From: CAZDQL01 sp964507325 | Lineage (GTDB): Bacteria; Planctomycetota; UBA1135; GCA-002686595 | Reading direction: 5' to 3' | DNA: 7,910 nt | NCBI GenBank assembly: GCA_964507325.1 | Contig: CAZDQL010000163.1 | Coordinates: 1 to 7,910 of the forward strand | Program-made: the position numbers and the translations under genes | The notes under the pieces: generated by a model | What the model saw: the letters and a program-made list of their open reading frames with translations, nothing else | Database searches by the model: none | Told to the model about the DNA's origin: nothing | In this document: piece by piece, positions 1 to 5,928 of the stretch | Position numbering within the stretch: position 1 is the first letter of the stretch | Layout: every line of letters begins with the position of its first letter

Positions 1-1568
1 CATTGGGGGACCTCGACGGCGATGGAGTGAAGGACGTCGCCGTCGGAGGGATGGCGGACAGCAACTGGGACACGGGCGCAGTGTGGATCCTCTTCCTCAA
101 GGAGGACGGGACGGTCAAGGCCCATCAGGAGATCAGCCAGGGGAAGGGCGGATTCACCGGCAGCCTCAGCAACAGGGATCACTTCGGCGACAGCGTGGCG
201 AGCCTGGGGGATCTCGACGGGGATGGGATCGTCGATCTCGCCGTCGGAGCTTCCTGGACCGAATACGGAAGCATAGCTCGCGGCGTGGTCTGGATCCTCT
301 TCCTTCGCGAGAATGGAACCGTCAAGGCACATCAGATGATCGGTCAGGATGCCGGCGGATTCACCGGTACCCTGAACGACTGGGACCACTTCGGTAGCTC
401 GGTGGCCTCCCTCGGAGACCTCGATGGCGACGGGGTGGGCGATCTCGTGGTGGGAGCCTACCGCGATGACACCGGGGGATTCGACAAGGGCGCTCTCTGG
501 GTCCTGTTCCTGAACGTCGATGGGACCGTGAAAGCCCATCAGAAGATCAGCGAGATGGATGGCGGATTCGTGGGCGGCCTGGACCCGGCCGACCGGATCG
601 GAGCATCGGTCGCGAACCTGGGCGATCATGATGACGACGGGATCACGGACATCGCCGTGGGATCCCAGGAAGCTCAGAACAACTACATCGGGGCGGTGTG
701 GATCCTGTTCCTCAACAGCGACGGCACGGTGAAGGCCCAGCAGATGATCAGCGAAACCCAAGGCGGTTTCACCGGACCGCTGAGCTCCACGGACGCCTTC
801 GGGAGATCGGTCTCCCCGATCGGTGACCTGGACGGAGACGGCGTGACCGATCTCGCCGTCGGAGCCGCACTCGACGACGATGGCGGAGACAACCGGGGGG
901 CCGTATGGATCCTGTTCCTCAACGGCGACGGAACGGTGAAGTCTCACCAGAAGATCAGCTCCCTCGAAGGAGGCTTCACCGGCCAGCTCCTTGATGAGAG
1001 CCTCTTCGGACAGTCCACCCATGGGCTGGGAGACATCAACGGAGACGGAATCCCCGATCTGGCCGTCGGGGCCATCTACGACGACGACGGGGGAGACAGA
1101 ACCGGGTCGCTGTGGTTGCTACAGCTCGATGGCACATCGGTGGCCACAGTCTATTGCACCGCCAAGGTCAACTCCCAGCTCTGCCTGCCACAGATTGGCT
1201 ACGAAGGCGGTCCGCCGAGCATCTCCGGCCCGCAGCCCTTCGAGATCACCGCCCGGAATATCATCAACAACAAGAACGGCATCTTCTTCTACAGCACGCT
1301 GGGACGCGCCAACGTCCCCTTCCAGGGGGCCACGCTGTGCGCGATGCCTCCCCTCAAGCGCACGCCGGTCCAGAGCAGCGGCGGGAGCCCGCCACCGGCG
1401 CAGGACTGCTCGGGGACGTTCTCGCTCGACTTCATCGCCTGGATGCCCCAGGACCCGAGCCTGACCACGGGCAGCCAGGTGAATGGCCAGTACTGGTACC
1501 GCGACCCGCAGAGCTATCCCTTCAAGACCGGCCTGACGGATGCCATCGAGTTCGCGATACGGCCCTGA
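1..1568 (+). CDS. Secreted FG-GAP (integrin-alpha-like) beta-propeller protein, 5' partial
   Basis: The 3' part of a larger gene, ending at a TGA at 1566-1568. The first possible start (TTG at 3) is not a true start: it encodes the Leu that opens a repeat, so the gene begins upstream of the window. About 521 residues are visible. Residues 1-375 are six tandem repeats of 67-69 residues, each with a calcium-loop-like LGDLDGDG motif followed by (V/I)xDLAVGA, then GAVWILFL, DGTVKAHQ, an I-S segment and GGFTG. This is the FG-GAP/integrin-alpha propeller pattern, usually extracellular and calcium-stabilised. Residues 385-521 form a separate C-terminal module with Cys385, Cys394, Cys446 and Cys469 and a WYRDP motif near the end, a type I recognise from planctomycete secreted proteins. 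Ligand unknown; surface binding or adhesion is inference. It converges on the next gene with a 98-base gap. Confidence 0.88.
   Translation, partial: LGDLDGDGVKDVAVGGMADSNWDTGAVWILFLKEDGTVKAHQEISQGKGGFTGSLSNRDHFGDSVASLGDLDGDGIVDLAVGASWTEYGSIARGVVWILFLRENGTVKAHQMIGQDAGGFTGTLNDWDHFGSSVASLGDLDGDGVGDLVVGAYRDDTGGFDKGALWVLFLNVDGTVKAHQKISEMDGGFVGGLDPADRIGASVANLGDHDDDGITDIAVGSQEAQNNYIGAVWILFLNSDGTVKAQQMISETQGGFTGPLSSTDAFGRSVSPIGDLDGDGVTDLAVGAALDDDGGDNRGAVWILFLNGDGTVKSHQKISSLEGGFTGQLLDESLFGQSTHGLGDINGDGIPDLAVGAIYDDDGGDRTGSLWLLQLDGTSVATVYCTAKVNSQLCLPQIGYEGGPPSISGPQPFEITARNIINNKNGIFFYSTLGRANVPFQGATLCAMPPLKRTPVQSSGGSPPPAQDCSGTFSLDFIAWMPQDPSLTTGSQVNGQYWYRDPQSYPFKTGLTDAIEFAIRP
3..1130 (+). repeat. Six in-frame tandem propeller repeats of 201-207 bp
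   Basis: Repeat units open at about 3, 204, 411, 618, 819 and 1026, giving spacings of 201 or 207 bases (67 or 69 codons). Similarity is visible in the DNA as well as the protein: the segments encoding VWILFLN and DGTVKAHQ are close to identical between units. The aspartates of DLDGDG are kept in four units, changed to DHDDDG in the fourth and DINGDG in the sixth. The last unit is cut short, with WLLQLDG replacing WILFLN, and runs into the C-terminal module. Because the window cuts the gene, the full repeat number is unknown. Confidence 0.9.
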
Positions 1569-1590
1569 AACGAGCACGTGGAGCCTACCC

Positions 1591-1622
1591 TGCCGCCGGC
1601 CCGCGACAGCGGGCTGGCGGCA
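1591..1622. terminator. Stem-loop between convergent genes, likely terminator
   Basis: TGCCGCCGGCCCGC (1591-1604) pairs with GCGGGCTGGCGGCA (1609-1622) across a GACA loop. All 14 positions pair on the plus-strand transcript, one of them as a G-U wobble; on the minus-strand transcript the same position is an A-C mismatch. It starts 22 bases after the stop of the plus-strand propeller gene and lies 45 bases beyond the stop of the minus-strand gene. There is no T-tract on either side, so it is not a textbook intrinsic terminator, but its location between two convergent stops fits a bidirectional transcription barrier or an mRNA 3'-end stabiliser. Confidence 0.6.
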
Positions 1623-1652
1623 TTCGCGCGTCAGCCGGTCCTACTGACTCGC

Positions 1653-1664
1653 GGGCCGCGGCCC
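1653..1664. other. 12-bp perfect GC palindrome beside a stop codon
   Basis: GGGCCGCGGCCC is its own reverse complement and lies just past the stop codon (1667-1669, read on the minus strand) of the second propeller gene. It could add to transcript-end structure, but perfect GC palindromes of this size arise by chance in such G+C-rich DNA. No function is assigned. Confidence 0.3.
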
Positions 1665-1666
1665 AC

Positions 1667-3376
1667 CTACTGGGTGTAGGTGACCATCACGGCGTTCGAG
1701 AGGTTGTAGCCGAATCCGCACGGGCCGCCGGGATTGCGGTACCAGAGCTGGTAGTAGAGGGTCTGGCCCGCGACCGCCCCCCCCCTGGGCGGGGATGTTG
1801 ATGGTCGTCTGCGACGTCCCCCCTCCGCTGGAGGCCAGGAGCTCCAGCCGGCGGAGCTGACCGCCGGCGCAGCGCAGGCCGTCTCCGAAGGGGACGCCGT
1901 TGCCGCCGCTGACCGAGTTGTTGCCCTGGAAGTACAGGCCTGGCTTGTTCGGTCCGAGGTAGGCGCCGTTCAGGACGAGATCGCCCGCCGACGCGCTGTC
2001 CGTGCCGGTGGCCCACATCAACGCGCCCTCCGCGGCGTACGAGTTCCCGCAGCCGTGGCCGAGGGCGCCCTCGTTGCCGCAGGGACAGGCCGTGCCCCCG
2101 CCATCGCCGAGCAGAAGCTGATGCCGGGACCGACCTGGAACACGTGCGCGGCGCCGACGTCCGTTGCGCCCGCGTCGTGCAGGTGGGCGCCGACGACGAT
2201 CTCGGTCCCCTGCAGCGCGACCCAGCGGCCGAGCTCGTCGCCGGCAGCGGTGTCCTCGCCGAAGAACTTGCCCATCTCGGTCCAGCTGCCGGGGCTGCGA
2301 TCGAACAGGTAGGCGGCGCCGGCGTCGGCGCCCGCCTGGTCCTCTCTCATGGCTCCCACCACCAGCCGGTCCCCCGACAGGGCGAGCCCCGAGCCGAAGC
2401 GATCGCCGGCGGTCGTGTCGCTGCCGACCAGCTTCTGATCCTCGATCCACTGGGACTGAACCGCATCGTACTCGAAGACGTAGGCCGAGCCCGCGTCGGA
2501 CTCGTCGTGAAGGGACTGCACGACCATCGTGTTCCCCTCCAGGACCACCCCGTTGCCGAAGGCGTCCCCCTGCGCGTAGTCCGTCGCGTGAATGCGGTGC
2601 TTGCGCGTCCAGGAGCCGCTCTCGTGCTCGAAGACGTGGACGCGACCCGCGTCCGCGAGGCCGCCGACGTGGTCGAATCGCGCGCCCACCGCCAGGGTCG
2701 TCCCCTCGATGGCCACCGAGGCTCCGAACTGCTCCCAGTCGGAGGGGAAGTCCGAGAGGAGCTTCTCCTCCTTGGTCCAGATCGTACCCGAGCGAAGGAA
2801 GACGTAGGCGGCGCCCGCCTCGGGGTGCCCGGAGACCTCTCGCGCCCTGGCTCCGATCAGGGCGCGTTCTGCCACCAGCGTGTCGAGAGCGACGCATACG
2901 CCGAAGGCATCGCCCGCCTTGGGGACGCCCGCGACGAGCTTGGCTTGCTGGATCCAGGCGCTCCCTTCCCGGAAGAAGACGTAGGCCGAGCCGCTGTCGG
3001 CTCCGGCGTGCGAATCCCCGCGCGCACCCACGAGCGCGTGGTCGCCGACGAGCGAGACCGAGCATCCGAAGCGCATCCCCGTCGCGTGATCGTTCGGGGT
3101 GAGCTGCTGCTCCAGGGTCCAGCCATCCCCGTCGCGCCGGTAGACGTAGGCGGCCCCCGAGTCCGCGCCGACGAGGTCCTTCTCGGGGGCTCCCACGAGG
3201 ATCCGGTTTCCCCAGCGGGCCACCGAGAAGCCGAACTCGTCCCCGGCGGCACCGTCACCCGGGACGAGCTTGAGGTGCTCGGTCACGGGCCAGGTCTGGG
3301 ATGCGGCCGGAGTGGCCATCGAGGCGAGGGCGAGGACCTGCGGCCCCCAGCGCAGCACTTGATCCATGAGCGCCAT
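1667..3376 (-). CDS. Secreted seven-repeat FG-GAP propeller protein with two compensating frameshifts
   Basis: The ATG at 3376 has a strong ribosome binding site 8 bases upstream; the next ATG (3367) would be too far from it. Residues 1-26 look like a signal peptide (hydrophobic VLALASMATPAAS, cleavage near Gln27). Seven repeats follow, with FG or LG at residues 48, 103, 158, 217, 273, 327 and 382, each of the form DxFGxSV...VGA...AGAAYVF; seven fits one closed propeller. After Phe421-Cys422 the frame breaks: as sequenced, the protein runs into unrelated residues and stops at 2018. A one-base loss near 2109-2110 moves the sense to another frame (GDGGGTACPCGN onward), and one extra base in the C9 run at 1777-1785 moves it back, giving LWYRNPGGPCGFGYNLSNA and a TAG at 1667-1669. 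The repaired product is 569 residues. The end is a Cys-rich module related to that of the convergent gene. Either sequencing errors or a decaying or phase-variable gene. Confidence 0.85.
1777..1785 (-). other. Frameshift site: nine-base C/G homopolymer (one base too many)
   Basis: Read on the minus strand, the run is CAGGGGGGGGGCGGTC. With nine G the reading becomes GGGGRGPDP and continues without sense. With eight G it becomes AQGGAVAGQTLYYQLWYRNP, which matches the YWYRDP ending of the neighbouring gene's module and reaches a stop in the original frame. A one-base length error in a nine-base homopolymer is a typical sequencing or assembly fault and also a typical slippage mutation. Confidence 0.8.
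2109..2110 (-). other. Frameshift site: apparent one-base deletion
   Basis: On the minus strand TTC TGC is followed by TC GGC GAT GGC. Inserting one T after the TGC codon gives F-C-F-G-D-G-G-G-T-A-C-P-C-G-N, a start of module that I recognise from planctomycete secreted proteins (FCFGDGxGTxCPCGN). Without that base the gene reads SAMAGARPVP and stops at 2018. The exact missing base is inferred from this motif; the fact that the sense changes frame at about this position is seen directly. Confidence 0.75.
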
Positions 3377-3384
3377 GACGATTG

Positions 3385-3392
3385 CTCCTCCT
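3385..3392 (-). promoter_or_regulatory. Ribosome binding site of the seven-repeat propeller gene
   Basis: On the minus strand AGGAGGAG lies 8 bases upstream of the ATG at 3376. It is a near-perfect Shine-Dalgarno sequence and settles the choice of start over the in-frame ATG at 3367. I looked for a sigma-70-type promoter further upstream and found only a weak TACCAT near 3433-3438 with no acceptable -35 partner, so no promoter is called. Confidence 0.85.
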
Positions 3393-3545
3393 GTCCGGGT
3401 CCTCGAGAGCGACGCCCTACGGGGACCGTGAAATGGTACGCATCGGCTTCCCCCGCACGTACGGGACCCCTGGCTCGAGGCTCGATCGTACCTCGGGCCG
3501 TCATCCCCGCTTAGCGATGTGCGCAGGCCCGCGCTACGCGAGAGA

Positions 3546-3563
3546 CCGGCCTTCCGAGGCCGG
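3546..3563 (-). terminator. Possible terminator hairpin downstream of the beta-helix gene
   Basis: CCGGCCT (3546-3552) and AGGCCGG (3557-3563) form a perfect 7-bp stem with a four-base loop (TCCG on the plus strand, CGGA on the minus strand). It lies 86 bases past the TAG of the beta-helix gene, within the 273-base gap before the next gene's start. No T-tract follows in the direction of transcription, so support is positional and structural only. Confidence 0.35.
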
Positions 3564-3649
3564 GGGGGCGGATTCCCACATATCAGACCCGCCCTCGGCG
3601 AATTCCAGGGGGAGCCCCTCGTGGATTCGTCCGGACCCCGCTCAGGGCA

Positions 3650-5845
3650 CTAGATTCCCAGCAGCGCGTCGATGTCGCAGATGCCCTCCCAGTAGTCGCC
3701 CGGGGGGGGGGCCTTCCTCCAGAAGCGGAAGAGGCTGTCGTCGCAGCCCTCGTAGACGTTGCCGTACGGATCGTAGTCCCCGGCCATGAAGTCCACGTGA
3801 CAGGTGCCCACGATCCTCGCGTTTCGTCGCTCGGGGGGATTCGAGGTGTCGGCGATGTACTGGCCATCGGCCGTGGAGATCATGTAGTAGCCCGGGTGCT
3901 GGGAGGGCTCGAAGCCCTCCATCTTGACGATGTAGGGGCTCTCGAAGCCCGGCGCACCGGGGTCGTCGTAGGTGAAGGAGTTGTTCCGGAAGACGAGCCC
4001 GTAGGGCAGGAGCTCGTCGCGACCCATGGGGACATTGAGGGCCGAGCAGTAGATGAAGAAGGTGTTGGGGCCGTAGGGCGACAGGCCGTAGGTCCCCGTG
4101 CTCACGAAGGTGCAATCCTCGACCACCGCGTCGTGGTTCTCGTCCCTGAACTTCACGTAGTAGCCGCCGCAATCCTGGAAGTAGTTGTCGCGGATGAAAA
4201 GGTCGTAGGAGCCGTAGGCGTTGTAGATCATGTGGTCCGGCGCGGTCTCGCCGATCTCCACCCAGTTGCAGTGCTCCCAGGTGACGCCATGGGTGCTGAG
4301 TTCGTGCGCGCCGGTGATGCCGAAGTGCATGTTGGTGATGTGCACGAAGCTGCAGCCCTGGACCGCGATGTCGTGCGTGTCCTCCCAGTGCGCCCCGATC
4401 AGACCGATGCGCAGGATGTACTGCATCGTCTTGGCGTTGGCGCTGGTGAAGTGCAGGTGGCGGAAGAGGAAGTTCTGGGAGTCGTGGATGACGACGTACT
4501 CGGTCACCGAGGAGCCGCCATCGTGCCAGTTGACCGCGTAGGGAGTCTCGCCTTCCAGCAGGATGTGGTGGGCGCCGTTGCCCAGGCCCGACAGTTCGAG
4601 ATGGTCCGCGTAGTCACCCTCCAGCATGAGCACCTTGACGGGGTGGGTCTGCGCCGCCGGGTCGACCACGCCGGTCCAGAAGGAGGCGTCGTCGTAGTCG
4701 GCGGCATGGGCGGGGGAGCTGCCGTCCCTCAGCCCCGCCCCGTCCGGAGAGGCGTACTTCAGGGTGTAGTCCTCGGTGAAGCTGACGTCGTCGAAGCGGC
4801 ACTCTCCGGTGGACGCCGGGCCGCTGCAGCAGACCAGCCGGGCGAAGGCGGCCCCCGCGTCGGCCTCCCTCTCCAGGCTCAGGGGCGCGAAGCCGACGGA
4901 AGCGGTCGTGGCGGACCAGGACGAGAGCTGTTGGCTGCCCGCATCGTAGAACTCGAGGCGAATCTCGGCCGACCCGGCGCCGCTCGGCTTCTTGACGAGG
5001 GCCGAGAGGCGGTAGGGCGCTCCCGCCGTCACCGGAACGGTGTAGTGCACCCCGCAGGAATCGCTGGCCGAGTCGTCGTGTAGCCTCAGCACCACGTTGC
5101 CGCCCCCCCAGGATGGACTGACGGTGGACGGGTACAGGACCGACCGCATCCATCCGATCCCCTCGAGCCGCGCCTCCTGAATCGACCCGGGATGGCTGGC
5201 CCAGATGGACCAGTGATCGGGAAGCTGGCCGAGGTTCGCTTCGCCAAAACCCCCGTCGTCGTCGCGCTCGTCGGCGAGGACCAGACTCACGCTGTCGAAA
5301 ATGCCCGTTCCGGTGGCGCTCGGGCTGGAGTACAGGAGCGCCGCCGCGAAGGCCGCGCCGGAAGGGGCTGCGTCGGTGACCGAGAGGAGGGTCCAGACGG
5401 CGCTGGCGGAACTCGCCGTCGCGGTGGCGAGGGGATTCTGGCCGGAGTCGTACCAGCGCAGGCCCATGACGTTGCCGCTCCCCGCGCCGTTCCGGTACCA
5501 GGAGCGCAGGGTGTAGACTGCGCCGGGCTCGACCGTGATCAGGTCCGTCCTCGCACCCCAGGACGCGGCGCTGCTGCCGTCCGTGATTCCCAGCGCCTTG
5601 CGCCCGTGCTTCACGCCCGAGGTCTCGATGGCGAAGGACCCGGACCCGCCCGAGAAGGCCTGCCGGCTCCAGTACAGCGGGATGTCACCATCGGCGGTGC
5701 TCTCGTGCTTGTACTCGAAGCCCGCGTTCTTCACCCGGTTCACGTTGGGCCACCCGGTGTGCGCGGGGCTCCCCAGGCCGACCTGGCCGAGCAGCGCCAG
5801 TGCAAGAGCCGCAGACCCGGCTCCGAGCCACGGTTTCGCTTCCAT
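3650..5845 (-). CDS. Secreted protein: two CBM-like beta-sandwich domains plus right-handed beta-helix
   Basis: ATG at 5845 (731 residues) is preferred; a GTG at 5851, two codons upstream, is the only other in-frame start before a stop. Neither has a good Shine-Dalgarno sequence. Residues 1-28 are a signal peptide (MEAKPW, then Ala/Leu-rich). Two similar domains follow, about 34-191 and 203-358, each ending FD(S/D)VS, the look of carbohydrate-binding galactose-binding-like folds. From about 366 a beta-helix domain begins (SPDGAGLRDGSSPAHA, VLMLEGDY), with coils around QGCSF, WEHCNW, RDNYF, VEDCTF and FRNNSF (about 495-625). Such architectures occur in polysaccharide lyases and hydrolases, so binding or cleavage of an extracellular polysaccharide is likely, but I see no catalytic set I can name. 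The last 20 residues are read through a ten-base homopolymer. It may be co-transcribed with the upstream cytochrome gene. Confidence 0.85.
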   Translation of the reverse strand: MEAKPWLGAGSAALALALLGQVGLGSPAHTGWPNVNRVKNAGFEYKHESTADGDIPLYWSRQAFSGGSGSFAIETSGVKHGRKALGITDGSSAASWGARTDLITVEPGAVYTLRSWYRNGAGSGNVMGLRWYDSGQNPLATATASSASAVWTLLSVTDAAPSGAAFAAALLYSSPSATGTGIFDSVSLVLADERDDDGGFGEANLGQLPDHWSIWASHPGSIQEARLEGIGWMRSVLYPSTVSPSWGGGNVVLRLHDDSASDSCGVHYTVPVTAGAPYRLSALVKKPSGAGSAEIRLEFYDAGSQQLSSWSATTASVGFAPLSLEREADAGAAFARLVCCSGPASTGECRFDDVSFTEDYTLKYASPDGAGLRDGSSPAHAADYDDASFWTGVVDPAAQTHPVKVLMLEGDYADHLELSGLGNGAHHILLEGETPYAVNWHDGGSSVTEYVVIHDSQNFLFRHLHFTSANAKTMQYILRIGLIGAHWEDTHDIAVQGCSFVHITNMHFGITGAHELSTHGVTWEHCNWVEIGETAPDHMIYNAYGSYDLFIRDNYFQDCGGYYVKFRDENHDAVVEDCTFVSTGTYGLSPYGPNTFFIYCSALNVPMGRDELLPYGLVFRNNSFTYDDPGAPGFESPYIVKMEGFEPSQHPGYYMISTADGQYIADTSNPPERRNARIVGTCHVDFMAGDYDPYGNVYEGCDDSLFRFWRKAPPPGDYWEGICDIDALLGI

Positions 5846-5928
5846 CGTCACATCTCAGGGTTCCGGGGGGGCGTCCTCCCTAGTTTCCCACGAATCGGCA
5901 GCAGCGCAATCCCGCGCCGAGCCCGTCT
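5846..5928. other. Intergenic spacer, 83 bp, between two co-oriented genes
   Basis: The spacer separates the TAG of the HzsA-like/SUMF1 gene from the start of the beta-helix gene. An AGGGAGG lies on the minus strand about 28 bases before the ATG, too far to act as its ribosome binding site in the usual way. I see no strong hairpin and no convincing promoter, so read-through from the upstream gene is plausible though not shown. Confidence 0.45.

Larger units (their letters stand above)
3377..3649. other. Intergenic region, 273 bp
   Basis: This gap separates the end of the beta-helix gene from the start of the seven-repeat propeller gene, both on the minus strand. It holds the ribosome binding site and the small hairpin listed separately, and a seven-G run at 3562-3568. 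Its length and the hairpin suggest that the propeller gene has its own promoter, but I could not recognise one. I see no convincing small gene, riboswitch or operator here. Confidence 0.5.

Noticed and set aside
3283..3504. Small minus-strand frame containing GEADAYHFTVPVG, reminiscent of a pre-peptidase C-terminal domain
   Set aside because: The similarity covers only about a dozen residues, the rest is Arg/Ser/Pro-rich, and it overlaps the well-supported start of the propeller gene. Probably chance, possibly a tiny remnant.
2144..3514. Plus-strand open frame of 456 codons antisense to the seven-repeat propeller gene
   Set aside because: Same compositional shadow; the minus strand has a signal peptide, a ribosome binding site and seven regular repeats.
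3797..5083. Plus-strand open frame of 428 codons antisense to the beta-helix gene
   Set aside because: The product is a Val/Gly/Ala/Asp/His-rich sequence without signal or domain, as expected from the reverse of a third-position-GC-biased gene.
5843..5853. ATG-TGA start-stop immediately upstream of the beta-helix gene's ATG
   Set aside because: A two-codon element of this kind arises easily by chance, and no ribosome binding site at proper spacing supports it.
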